DNA of 64,000 nt from Paraspadella gotoi (GCA_051294375.1 CM119265.1:8130772-8194771), one strand, 5' to 3'; counted from the first letter of the stretch, positions 1 through 11,464 are shown. A program made the numbers and translations. The notes: generated from the sequence alone by a model not told the origin.

Positions 1-152
1 NNNNNNNNNNNNNNNNNNNNNNNNNNNNNNNNNNNNNNNNNNNNNNNNNNNNNNNNNNNNNNNNNNNNNNNNNNNNNNNNNNNNNNNNNNNNNNNNNNNN
101 NNNNNNNNNNNNNNNNNNNNNNNNNNNNNNNNNNNNNNNNNNNNNNNNNNNN
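1..152. other. Assembly gap (152 N)
   Basis: The window opens in undetermined bases. Whether sequence to the left belongs to the same locus cannot be judged. Confidence 0.99.
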
Positions 153-626
153 GAAAGACAAAATCGGAAAGAATAAATTCATAAACGAAGTCGCAAACTC
201 CTTGGGTGAATGGTGAATGGTTCGTGACCCTTAAACGATGTTTCAGTTCAAGTGACGATTTCACGCATCGGTTTTGTTGTGTAAAGATGTAACGTGACAT
301 GAAACTGAAATTCCCGATGGATTGAGGAATCCGTAGAAAGAACGTTTCAAACAACAGCAAAGAGCGCCTTTGATTTCTTCCTTAATAGGATTTCAATTTG
401 TAATGACTCTCCTTTGAAAGTGGCTTCAGGATTTCCCCCCATCCTTTAAAATAGTGACAAGCGCCCGTAAGAAAGAATGCTAAAGGGAGAAGGAGAGAGT
501 GAAAGGTTTGTACGCGCTTTTTCGTTTCCATGGCGACTGAAATGATTTCCCGCTGCTTCCAGAATATCCTCCTGTTTGTTTTTTAGAGTCTCACTTTAGA
601 ATTTTCTTTAAAACATGAGCTAGAGA
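153..626. other. Unique non-repetitive DNA, no gene recognised
   Basis: Mixed-composition sequence with no long open frame. The only notable item is GTTTCCATGGCGAC at 524-537, which fits the RFX X-box pattern RYYNYYATRRNRAC. It also contains an ATG at 530 that opens an 18-codon frame closing at 586. Such a match is expected about once or twice by chance in a window this size, so neither is called. Confidence 0.6.
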
Positions 627-651
627 NNNNNNNNNNNNNNNNNNNNNNNNN
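627..651. other. 25-N gap
   Basis: Fixed-size 25-N spacer. The same size recurs at 5436, 13248, 21936, 36563, 42118 and 61287, which suggests a placeholder written by a scaffolding or gap-filling step rather than a measured distance. Confidence 0.99.
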
Positions 652-830
652 GCAGAGAGAGAGGGAGAGAAAGAAGAGAACAGAAGAGACAGAGAGGAAG
701 AGGAGAGAGAAGAAGAGGGAGGAAGCGAGAGACTGAGAGGAACAGAAGAGAGAGAGAGAGAGAGAGACGAGGAGAAAGAAGAGAAGAGAGACACGAATAA
801 GTATCGTAAGGAGACGCGAGGCATCCAAAG
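652..830 (+). repeat. GA-rich imperfect low-complexity tract
   Basis: Almost pure purine on the + strand, made of degenerate GAGA/GAAGAG units. Its minus strand reads as Ser/Leu/Phe runs in several frames, which are not genes. Confidence 0.85.
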
Positions 831-1423
831 GCGAGAGATAGTTGTCGACTGTACCGAGAGATATGAAGAGAAGATGAATGCACGCAGCACGAGGAAGGGA
901 CGTAGGAGATGTGGGATAAAATTGAAAAGTAAAGAGGAGAAGTTAAAGAATCGTCTATTTGCAAGAGAAAATTTTTGACCCTCGCAGAAAGATCAGACAC
1001 GCAGGATAAGGCGTTCAATCTTGTGGAGGTGCAAGAGAGGGGAGGAGGGAGAAAAAGGACGAAAAAATAAAAGCATATAAATGAGAAGGACGAAAGAGTG
1101 AAAGAAAGAGGAAATCAAAGAAAAACTTAAGTAGCAAGCGGGAGAACCAAACAAAGGAGGACAACTGGAAGGTTCGTCGAAGACGACTTCGAAGCTTGGA
1201 CGAGGAAATAAGAAAAGAAAGGTGTGACGTTCGAATGCTTTTGCCTCATTTTTTTGATTAGAATCGATTATTAATTCCTGACGAAAAACAATACGGGGCA
1301 AGCCCGGGCGATAAAAATTGTTACGATTTACTTAGAGGAGTAGAGGAGAAGAGAGAGAGGCTAACAGACTTAGCTTTTTTTACGAGTTCCTTTTCACCTT
1401 CTTCCACAAAGCGAATAGGGACC
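831..1423. other. Unique purine-leaning DNA, no gene; contains a fragment related to the start of copies A-C
   Basis: No supported gene. Positions about 1262-1318 resemble 5465-5518 in the same orientation: both contain a CCTGACGAAAA stretch, an AAGCCCGG stretch and a CGATAAAA stretch, with indel differences. A GA-rich tract follows near 1340-1360. Confidence 0.55.
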
Positions 1424-1456
<33 letters not shown>

Positions 1457-1474
1457 CTCTCTCTCTCTCTCTCA

Positions 1475-1506
<32 letters not shown>

Positions 1507-1507
1507 C
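1424..1507 (+). repeat. (CT)n microsatellite
   Basis: About 84 bp of CT repeats with a few CTCC and CATC interruptions. Confidence 0.95.
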
Positions 1508-2079
1508 TCCCTCCGGCGTCCACTCCCTTCACCCCACCTCTCATCAAGTATTCTTGCCGAATCTTTGGCACCTTGAGCTCCCGGCTCATATCATGAAGTT
1601 GCATGACAAACAGTTTTTAACACTGGCGGAAGCCTCATTTTCCTCGCCCGCTTCCACCTCTCGACTCCCCACCCCATTTCCACGTGTAATTCACTCCTGA
1701 CACCACAGCCCCTCCACCTTCCCCCCAAATCCTTTTTCATGTCTTACGTCTTCTCTCGCGTTTTTTTTTTTCGTCGAAAATCGATTGCATTCCTTTGAGA
1801 CGAAACCATTTTAGAGGTGGTGTTCCTCATAAAAAAAAACGGGGGCGAGTTTCCAGTCGCGGGCCGCTGGGTGCACGTATCCATGTCAGACAATGCTGTC
1901 AGGATGAATGCTTGCGTGATGTCGTGTCTATCTTTAGCGGAGGGCTTCATTGCCGTTGCAATATTGAGGAGATACTAAAATTGGCGAGCATCGACAGAGG
2001 ATAGAGATTCAGCAAGATGGGAGAGATTCAAGCCTGTGTAAAATTACTGTAAACGTCTCTTACGTATGAATAAATAACC
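1508..2079. other. Unique segment, open on both strands at 1744-2004, function unknown
   Basis: Balanced-composition DNA. Between 1744 and 2004 a minus frame (ATG at 1950, 68 codons) and a plus frame (from 1795, stop at 2004) are both open, and a third frame is open over part of the same span. The opposing open frames cancel as evidence. A CACGTG E-box lies at 1681-1686. Confidence 0.4.
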
Positions 2080-2438
2080 ATGAAAGTTATGTCTTTTTAT
2101 CAGATGCTTCTGTTGTTTGTTTTGGGAAAATTGGGTTTCTTCTACTTTTTTTTTATTTTTTGTGTCTTCATATCACTCCTTCCCGCTTTTTCATTTCAAA
2201 TTTTTGAACATCCTTACTTTTTTTTTTCTTTTTTGTTGTACATTATCATCTATTTTATTCACCTCTTTTCCTCTCTTTTACTTCTTTTTCCTGTTTTCTT
2301 CCTTTTATTTTCTTTTTTTTCTTCTTTTTATTCACCTCTTTTCTCTCTCTCCTGCGTAACTTCTTTTTCTTTTTTTTCCCTTTTTTTTCCCTTCAATTCA
2401 CCCCCCCCTTTTCCCCTTCCTTCCTGTTCCTCCGCCAG
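2080..2438 (+). other. T/C-rich tract, possible intron end with polypyrimidine tract
   Basis: Strongly pyrimidine-rich sequence ending in a run of C and T and then GCCAG at 2434-2438. It is open in a plus frame from an ATG at 2080, but that translation is Phe/Leu/Ser low complexity. The layout fits the 3' end of an intron feeding the candidate exon that follows. Confidence 0.4.
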
Positions 2439-2538
2439 TTTAAGTCTCGACACACTCTCCCATGAGTTGATGGTGGCGATCAATCAAGAAAGGGCCGTCA
2501 ACGTCACCGAAGAAGAAGGAGCAACTTCACGACTCTAA
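2439..2538 (+). CDS. Candidate 3'-terminal coding exon of an unidentified gene
   Basis: I do not recognise the product. What is seen: a long polypyrimidine tract ends in CCGCCAG at 2438. A 100-nt segment follows that completes a split codon and encodes about 32 residues of mixed composition, closed by TAA at 2536-2538. The peptide includes LSHELMVAINQERAVNV and ends EEEGATSRL. The last three residues S-R-L fit the class I PDZ-ligand pattern, which is only an inference. An AATAAA hexamer lies about 210 bp downstream at 2748-2753, a reasonable 3' UTR length. No upstream exon could be identified, the frame upstream is the intron-like tract, and the N gap at 1-152 may hide more of the gene. It is one of the two best-supported exon candidates in the window, but T-rich DNA yields many false acceptors. 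Confidence 0.35.
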
Positions 2539-2747
2539 AGGCTCGGGTTGGTCGGTTGGGTGCCACACTCACCTTATAATGGTAAAGTCCCAATACACTT
2601 AGCTTTGCCTAGCGTTGAGAACTACCATATTATTATTTTGTATTGTATGAATTAATAATGTTGATTTTTAAACCGAAAAGAGCCGATGTTTTTTTTTGTT
2701 TTTTGTTTAATTTTCGTCAGCAAAGAATGTCGTTTAGTTTAAAATCA

Positions 2748-2753
2748 AATAAA
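2748..2753 (+). promoter_or_regulatory. Poly(A) signal AATAAA
   Basis: Canonical hexamer in an AT-rich stretch about 210 bp after the candidate stop codon at 2536-2538. It supports but does not prove a + strand transcript end. Confidence 0.35.
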
Positions 2754-3211
2754 AAACTTAACTGATTAGTCTCAGATTCTCTCTTCGTCTTTGTGATGCA
2801 GCACTGACCACAAATTCTCATAACTAATGACACCAGTAACTAAAGATGGCTCTCTCTCCGCTTTGAATTCTCTCCCCAAGCTTTTATTTCTCTGTACTCA
2901 CCGCTCCCAGCCACCCCCGACCCAAATTTTCTCCGTATTTTTGTAATTTTCTCCTTTTTCATTTGCCTCTCCTACGTTCAAATACCCTTCGTTTCTCATC
3001 CTTTTCCTTCTTTCTACCCCCCCTCCCCCCCCCCCCCGACGAACAGCCCCCGGTCCCTCGCTCCCGCTCTGCGTCAGAGCTTGCTCCCGAGGACCGAACG
3101 TCAGGACCATGAGAGACGAGAACACCCAGCTGTTGCTGGACTCTGCACCAAGTGAGCCGGCGAACCTTGCCATTCACTGACGGTCAGAGAGAGAAAAAGA
3201 GGTGAAGACTC
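2754..3211. other. Unique DNA without a recognisable gene
   Basis: Contains a C-rich homopolymer area near 3017-3038. A minus-strand frame from about 3173 to 2898 runs through that tract as poly-Gly and is not supported. Confidence 0.5.
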
Positions 3212-3238
3212 GAGAGAGAGAGAGAGAGAGAGAGAGAG
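3212..3238 (+). repeat. (GA)n microsatellite
   Basis: 27-bp pure GA run. It is the left limit of the sequence shared with copies A, B and C, where the equivalent GA tract is about 76 bp (5523-5598). Confidence 0.95.
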
Positions 3239-3496
3239 TGAGTTCCCTTTCTTTGTGAGAGAAGAAAGGGAAAAAACGCGTTACTCCATAAAAAAAACCA
3301 AAAAAAAACTATGGTCTCTCGATCACACAGTCGCGAATTTTCCTCTGAATATTTATGAAATTGTTCTTTTCAAAACATTGAGCTCTTCATGACCGAGGCC
3401 GCTTTTCCGTCCGACGCCATCTCTCGACATTTCGTTGGCGGCGTTTCGTATCGTCAGACGTTTTTCCGATCACCGTTTTTTTTCGGTAGAAATAAA

Positions 3497-3523
3497 CGAC
3501 GACGACGACGACGACGACGACGA
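3497..3523 (+). repeat. (CGA)9 trinucleotide array
   Basis: Pure 27-bp CGA/GAC run. The same nine units appear at 5858-5884 and at the matching points of copies B and C. Confidence 0.95.
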
Positions 3524-3961
3524 AACAGAAAAAGGCGGAAGAAGCGGGGGAGGAAATATGGCGGCGTCGGCGCGTCGGCGTCGGCGGCGGCGTCATCATC
3601 ATCACCATATTTATGATATTAGGTAACGGTTCCAAGTCTTGACGTGATGAAGTGTCTGAAGGGCATCCGATGTGGCCCCTGCGTTTTTTTTTTCTCCGAA
3701 GGAAGCGCTCGCCGCATTTGCCCGCCTTCAACACACAGCGCCCCCAATTCTTTTAAGCTCCTAAAGCTCATCCGTCTCAACTTCTCTTCCCTCACGTCTC
3801 TTGTCTTGTCCCACATCACTCCCTTCAATCGTTCCAAAATATGATTCGACCGACTTAATTCATAGTCTTAACTACACTTAATTTAAAATAGTGAAACAAG
3901 TTTCATAGTTTAATTCGCCATCGCCATCGGCATCCAGCACTACCCCTTTCCTCCATCCCTT

Positions 3962-4206
3962 NNNNNNNNNNNNNNNNNNNNNNNNNNNNNNNNNNNNNNN
4001 NNNNNNNNNNNNNNNNNNNNNNNNNNNNNNNNNNNNNNNNNNNNNNNNNNNNNNNNNNNNNNNNNNNNNNNNNNNNNNNNNNNNNNNNNNNNNNNNNNNN
4101 NNNNNNNNNNNNNNNNNNNNNNNNNNNNNNNNNNNNNNNNNNNNNNNNNNNNNNNNNNNNNNNNNNNNNNNNNNNNNNNNNNNNNNNNNNNNNNNNNNNN
4201 NNNNNN
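3962..4206. other. Assembly gap (245 N)
   Basis: In copy A the matching interval (about 6305-6480) is C-rich with several C7-C9 runs, which may explain why it was not sequenced here. Confidence 0.99.
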
Positions 4207-4445
4207 TTTGTCCGCTTTTTTTCCGCTTCTTTTCTTATTTTTATCGCTTCTTTCATCGGTTATTTTGCGCATCTTTCTTTCTTTGTTTTTTTTTTTTTTT
4301 TTTCTTTGGGCCATTTTCTTTTGTTTTCTTTTTGATTATTTTTGAACGTGTTTCATGTATTTCTTATTGTTTAATCGGGCTTTAAGTTTGTTCTTTTTTT
4401 CTTACTTTTCTTATCCCCGTCCGATTGTTTACGTAACGACCTGAG

Positions 4446-4689
4446 GCGAGTGTCGCGCCCTCTTTCGAACTTTCCTTTCATTAAACAAAGGAGCATCGAT
4501 ATCCCAAAATCGTTCACTGAATTGAACTTTGAACAGGACACTGCCAAACGATTCACGCAAAGACGATCGTCTCTGCCATTTTCGCCGCGAGATGGAGATT
4601 TCGACCCGTTGCCACTGTCGCCGCCACCGCCGCCGGCGCCCTCACCGGCAGAAGGAAGATTCCTCCGATTGGCAGACTCAATACGCTAA
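4446..4689 (+). CDS. Candidate 3'-terminal exon carrying the empty hAT target site
   Basis: Product not recognised. A pyrimidine-rich stretch with a TAAC branch-point-like motif ends in CTGAG at 4445. The following 244 nt are open to TAA at 4687-4689. The predicted peptide has a basic/serine segment (FTQRRSSLPFSPRDGDF), then a proline run (PLSPPPPPAPSP) and ends LRLADSIR. In copies A-C the same stretch carries indels that break this frame, and the 2,347-bp hAT element sits at the start of the exon. If the frame is real, the insertion would interrupt it. No donor GT follows before the stop and no poly(A) signal is seen before the next gap. Acceptor strength is only moderate. Confidence 0.25.
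4450..4457 (+). other. Empty hAT target site GTGTCGCG
   Basis: A single GTGTCGCG lies between flanks GAGGCGA and CCCTCTTTCGAAC. In copies A-C the same flanks are separated by the element with GTGTCGCG on both sides. This is the signature of an unoccupied insertion site rather than excision, because no footprint bases remain. Confidence 0.85.
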
Positions 4690-4728
4690 TGGATTTTTGA
4701 TTGGATACCCACCTTCCATTCCCCCCCC

Positions 4729-5021
4729 NNNNNNNNNNNNNNNNNNNNNNNNNNNNNNNNNNNNNNNNNNNNNNNNNNNNNNNNNNNNNNNNNNNNNNNN
4801 NNNNNNNNNNNNNNNNNNNNNNNNNNNNNNNNNNNNNNNNNNNNNNNNNNNNNNNNNNNNNNNNNNNNNNNNNNNNNNNNNNNNNNNNNNNNNNNNNNNN
4901 NNNNNNNNNNNNNNNNNNNNNNNNNNNNNNNNNNNNNNNNNNNNNNNNNNNNNNNNNNNNNNNNNNNNNNNNNNNNNNNNNNNNNNNNNNNNNNNNNNNN
5001 NNNNNNNNNNNNNNNNNNNNN
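4729..5021. other. Assembly gap (293 N)
   Basis: Gap opens in a C8 run. Copy A carries the intervening sequence around 9348-9735. Confidence 0.99.
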
Positions 5022-5435
5022 GTCGTCGTCTTCAACGTCGTCGTTGTCGATATCGTCGTCGTTGTCGTCTTCTTCGCCTTTGGTCAACGTCCGTATCTTT
5101 GTCATATTTTCTCTTCAATCTTCAGTCTTTACTTAACTTTTTTTACCTTTTTTCTTTTTCTAATTTCGAAGAAGGTCCCCTCTTATTCCTTTCCTTTTCC
5201 TCCCTTATTTCCTTTCCTCCCTTTCCTTCCCTTTCCTTCTCAATTCTCCCTTAACCTTTCCCTCTTTTTTTTTTCTAATCGCCCTTCACCTATGGCTCGC
5301 ACGAAAACGGATTTTAGATGATAATGTTAACATTTCGTTAATCCTACAAATCGCTAACGATTTTCAAAATTCCTCCTCGGTTTTTTTTTTCCAGAGGTTA
5401 GACGTTGATGATTATTTAATAGACGACGACGACGA

Positions 5436-5460
5436 NNNNNNNNNNNNNNNNNNNNNNNNN
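5436..5460. other. 25-N gap before copy A
   Basis: Fixed-size spacer. The base after it starts with the same 27 bp as the bases after the spacers at 13248-13272 and 21936-21960. Confidence 0.99.
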
Positions 5461-5519
5461 TTTTTTATTGATCGATAAATCCTGACGAAAACAAAAGGGA
5501 AGCCCGGCGATAAAATGTC

Positions 5520-5522
<3 letters not shown>

Positions 5523-5598
<76 letters not shown>
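5523..5598 (+). repeat. (GA)n microsatellite
   Basis: About 76 bp of GA with one GAAGAG interruption. Identical in copies B (13335-13410) and C (22023-22098). Confidence 0.95.
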
Positions 5599-5601
<3 letters not shown>

Positions 5602-7147
5602 GTTCCCTTTCTTTGTGAGAGAAGAAAGGGAAAAAACGCGTTAACTCCATAAAAAAAACCAAAAAAAAACTATGGGTCTCTCGATCACACAGTCGCGATT
5701 TTCCTCTGAATATTTATGAAATTGTTCTTTTCAAACATTGAGCTCTTCATGACCGAGGCCGCTTTTCCGTCCGACGCCATCTCCTCGACATTTCGTTGGC
5801 GGCGTTTCGTATCGTCAGACGTTTTTCCGATCACCGTTTTTTTTCGGTAGAAATAAACGACGACGACGACGACGACGACGACGAAACAGAAAAAGGCGGA
5901 AGAAGCGGGGAGGAAATATGGCGGCGTCGGCGGTCGGCGTCGCGGCGGCGTCATCATCATCACCATATTTATGATATTAGGTACGGTTCCAAGTCTTGAC
6001 GTGATGAAGTGTCTGAAGGCATCGATGTGGCCCCTGCGTTTTTTTTTTCTCCGAAGGAAGCGCTCGCCGCATTTGCCCGCCTTCAACACACAGCGCCCCC
6101 ATTCTTTTAAGCTCCTAAAGCTCATCCGTCTCAACTCTCTCCTCAGTCTCTTGTTTGTCCACATCACTCCTTAATCGTTCCAAAAATATGATTCGACCGA
6201 CTTAATTCATAGTTCTTAACTTACACTTAATTTAAAATAGTGAAACAAGTTTCATAGTTTATCGCCATCGCCATCGGCATCCAGCACTACCCTTTCCTCC
6301 ATCCCTTCCCGGCTTCCCCCCCCCCAAACCCCCCCCCCCGATCAACAACCCCCCATTCAACCCCCCCAGTTTCAAAAAAAAACCTCCGCTCCAACTTCCC
6401 CTCAACAACCAAATTTTCCAACATCCATATTTATTCCTCCCTTTGTCTCTCGTGTCTCCACTTCGATCGCTCCCGCTTTCTTTTGTCCGCTTTTTTCCGC
6501 TTCTTTTCTTATTTTTATCGGCTTCTTTCATCGGTTATTTTGCGCATCTTTCTTTCTTTGTTTTTTTTTTTTTTTCTTTGGGCCATTTTCTTTGTTTCTT
6601 TTTGGATTATTTTTGAACGTGTTTCATTTATTTTATTGTTTAATCGGCTTTAAGTTGTTCTTTTTTCTTACTTTTCTTATCCCCGTCCGATTGTTTACGA
6701 ACGACCTGAGGCGAGTGTCGCGCAGAGATGCAGACGCGATCCGGGAGGCGGAGTGAAACGCGCAGAGGCGCATGTTTTTGAGGTGGCGAACTTGGACAAG
6801 AGTCAAAAATTGGGAGAAGGAGGCGAATGCGGAGGCGCAAAAAACGTTGCGCGTTCGCCTCTGTGCTTTTGTTTTTATAGGCGAAAATCAAAAGGTTTTT
6901 GCCAAATTAAAACCTTTCTATTGTTCCAAAAATGTTCTTTTTTTTTCAAATTTAGATATTGCTAAATCTGAAGCGTTTATCAGCTGCATTGGTTTTTTAT
7001 TAACATATTTTTTTATTCAAAAAAAAATTTGGTTCTGTTATATCTATTTTATCTAAAAGTTGTACATAAGCATATATTTTATATCTTTTTTCTTTTAATG
7101 CATTCATTCACTCAATTTATTTTTTTTTATTTTAATAAAAATAATTA

Positions 7148-7247
7148 ATTTGTTAATTTATTCCTATGATATTTAATTAAATTTGTTAATTTATTTCTAT
7201 GATATTTAATTAAATTTGTTAATTTATTCCTATGAATATTTAATTAA
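7148..7247 (+). repeat. 33-bp tandem repeat, three units, inside the hAT element
   Basis: Units at 7148-7180, 7181-7213 and 7214-7247 share ATTTGTTAATTTATT and CTATGATATTTAATTAA. The third has one extra base. Copied exactly in B and C. Confidence 0.9.
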
Positions 7248-7319
7248 ATCATTTATTCATAATTCTAATCTAATTTATTTATTTACTTTATTGATTTTAT
7301 TAATCAAATACTTTTTTTA

Positions 7320-7960
7320 TCTAGCATCATTTTTTTAAACTTGGATCTTTTTTGATTTGCATTATTATTTTAACTGGCATCATTTTTTCAACTGGCATAA
7401 TTTTTTAACATGGATTATTTTTTTTTATTTATATTATTTTACAACTTGAATCATATTTTAATTGCATTATTTTTTTAACCTATATAATTTTTTGAATTGC
7501 ATTATTTTTTTAATTGCATCATTTTTTTAAACTAGCTTCATTTTAAACTTGTATATTTTTTTTGATTTGCATTAATTTTTTTACTTACATCATTTTTTAT
7601 TCATTTCATTGTTTTTAATTTGCATTATTTTTGAAACTTGCATCATTTTTTTTAACTTCCATTATTTTTTGATTTATAATATTTTTTTGATTTACATTAT
7701 TTTTTTGATTTGCATTATTTTTTAACTTACATCATTTTTGCACCTTATATCATTTTTTTTTCATTTTAAATCATTTTTTATCTCGCATCATTTTTTGAAT
7801 GCATAATTTTTTGAATGCATAATTTTAACCTATATCATTTTTCAACTTGCATCATATTTTTTCAAATTTCAGCATTTTTTTAACTTGCCTTATTTTCTTA
7901 ACTTATATTATTTTTTAACTTGTATTATTTTTCTTTTTGTAATTTTTTAAATTTATATTA
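7320..7960 (+). repeat. Degenerate AT-rich minisatellite in the hAT core
   Basis: Dozens of variants of a roughly 16-20 bp theme, ACTTGCATCATTTTTT, in one orientation. Spacing is irregular because of T-run length changes. It has no coding capacity. Confidence 0.75.
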
Positions 7961-10123
7961 CCTTTTAACTTATATGGTTTTAATTTTTATATTTAAAATT
8001 TAAATTATCCATTTATTTATAAAACAATTCATAAAATTGTACAAACAATAATAACAATTATCCATTTGTTGTTAGTTTGTGAAAATAATAAATTTATTAA
8101 TTAATTAATATATAAGAAACTATTAATTATTGTTTTAACTAATTAAATAATTAATTATTGCTAATGATCGTTATCAGATCCAGCATTTTTGCTTTTTTAT
8201 TCTAAGTAAACTAAAAACTTTCAGCTTGAATTGAAAAACAAGAAAAATTTTTTCTAATGCCAAATAGTAAAAATATATAAAATTATGGTAATATTATAAT
8301 TTTTTTAATAAATTATACAATCGATTTTTACTGATTTGGAATACTACTAACATTTTTGGATTTATTGATATTTTTTTAAACATTAGTAAAATAATATCTT
8401 CTTTTTTAATTAAGTAATCATATTAAATTAATAAAATGTTTGATTGGAAAGTAAAAAAGAAATAGAAAAAAATAAAGTAAAATAAAAAAATAAGGAATAC
8501 AGAGAAAGTAAGAGAGAGAAAAGAGGAAAAAAAGTGAGTGAAGAGAATAAGAGTAATAAAAAAAATGAAATAGTCATATAAAAATAAATTTTTGTCCTTA
8601 TTCTCAATAATATCCTTTTCCTAGTATTTTTTTAAAGCTTTATCTCTTTCTCTCCCCATTTCTTTTTTTCTTTTTTTTTCTATTCTTTTCTTTCTCTTCT
8701 CCCTCTCTCTCCCTCTCTCTTTTTTAAATGTCTTGCAAAAATTGTTTAAAATATATATTTGTTAAAAAGATTTGAAAAAAGTTAAAACATATACATTTAA
8801 AAATAAAAAAAAATTATTTATTTATTTATTTATTATATTTAAACATAACAAATGAAAGTTTTTTCATTGTCCATTGATCTGAATTAAAAAAAACATATTA
8901 TCAAATACAAAAACTATAAATAATTTTAAACAAAAAGCCGGAGGCGTTCAAGAGGCGAACGCGGAGGCGATCCGGGCTAAAAAATGGAGGCGAACGCAAA
9001 ACCGGAGGCGAGGGGTCTCGGGAGGCGGGGAGTGGAGGCGGGCGAAATTCACCGCCTCCAGCATCCCTGGTGTCGCGCCCTTTTCGAACTTTCTTTCATT
9101 AAACAAAGGAGCATCGATATCCCAAAATCGTTCACTGAATGAACTTTGAACAGGACACTGCCAAACGATTCACGCAAAGACGATGCGTCTCTGCCATTTT
9201 CGCCGCGAGATGGAGATTCGACCCAGTTGCACTGTCGCCCGCCACCGCCGCCGGCGGCCCTTCACCGGCAGAAGGAAGATTCCTCGATTGGCAGACTCAA
9301 TACGCTAATGGATTTTTGATTGGATACCCACCTTCCATTCCCCCCCCCACTGATGCCAAACCCCCTAATCCTCAAATCTCCATTTCACGCGACTCACCTT
9401 TTTTAATCCAACTCGACGAGAACATTCTCACCGTCATTAAAAACCATCTTCCCCTTTTTTTTCACTGTCACACCCACCCCTTCACTAATCCCCCTCCCGC
9501 TTTCCTTCCCCTCTCCCCCGAAAAAAAAAACATCAGTCATATCCGCTAACCCACACGAACCCCCTCCCAGCCCCGTCTCACCTCTTTCCGCCACGCCTTG
9601 TTTTCCTGAGAGGTTCAACAGAATCTCATTAAAACCTCGTTTTGGAAGATCTCGTTGCGGTCATCGGCGTCGTCGGCGTCACGTGCGTTGGCGTCGGTCT
9701 TAAACGTCGTCGTTGGCGTCGTCGTCGTCGTCTTCAAACGTCGTCGTTGTCGATATCGTCGTCGTTGTCGTCTTCTTCGCCTTTTGTCAACGTCCGTATC
9801 TTTGTCATATTTTCTCTTCAATCTTCAGTCTTTACTTAACTTTTTTTACCTTTTTTCATTTTTCTAATTTGAAGAAGGTTCCCCCTCTTATTCCTTTCCT
9901 TTTCCTCCCTTATTTCCCTTTCCTCCTTTCCTTCCCTTTCCTTCTCAATTCTCCCTTAACCTTCCCTCTTTTTTTTTCGTATATCGCCCTTCACCTATGG
10001 CTCGCACGAAAACGGATTTAGATGAAAGTTAACATTCGTTAATCCTACAATCGCTAACGATTTTCAAAATTCCTCCTCGGTTTTTTTTTTCCAGATGGTT
10101 AGACGTTTGATGATTATTTAATA

Positions 10124-10156
<33 letters not shown>
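10124..10156 (+). repeat. (GAC)11 array after an acceptor-like site
   Basis: 33-bp GAC run. About 30 bp upstream a T-run followed by CCAG resembles a splice acceptor, but every frame after it closes within nine codons. Confidence 0.9.

Positions 10157-11464
<1,308 letters not shown>

Larger units (their letters stand above)
3241..5435 (+). repeat. Short (transposon-free) version of the locus repeated at 5601-10136
   Basis: This stretch matches 5601-10136 in order and orientation. Differences are mostly single-base indels plus the absence of the 2,347-bp element and one 8-bp repeat. Two N gaps (3962-4206, 4729-5021) interrupt it. It could be the other haplotype of one locus, a paralogue, or an earlier draft of the same contig. 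The lack of base substitutions argues against an old paralogue. Confidence 0.85.
6723..9069. mobile_element. hAT-superfamily non-autonomous transposon, copy A
   Basis: The 2,347-bp element starts CAGAGATGC and ends GCATCCCTG, imperfect terminal inverted repeats of the CAGRG type known for hAT elements. It is flanked by identical 8-bp GTGTCGCG copies at 6715-6722 and 9070-9077, the TSD length typical of hAT. No transposase-sized open frame exists inside; the largest frames are under 100 codons. The first 170 and last 135 bp are GC-rich and carry eleven direct GAGGCG motifs plus inverted CGCCTC, which could be subterminal transposase sites. The core is very AT-rich, with a 33-bp tandem repeat and a long degenerate minisatellite. 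An empty site exists at 4450-4457. It would need a transposase supplied in trans. Confidence 0.88.

Noticed and set aside
5685-6167. 160-codon minus-strand open frame, repeated at 13497-13979 and 22185-22667
   Set aside because: It passes through the CGA array as a valine run, exists three times only because the block is repeated, and in the 3241-5435 version the same frame is shifted by indels. No family recognised.
6753-7056. Open frames inside the left part of the hAT element
   Set aside because: Under 100 codons, read from subterminal repeats and T-rich core; no transposase or zinc-finger features.
9139-9549. 136-codon plus-strand open frame, repeated in copies B and C
   Set aside because: It overlaps the candidate exon of the shorter version in a different frame because of indels in copies A-C. 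The tail runs through C-rich and A-rich homopolymers.
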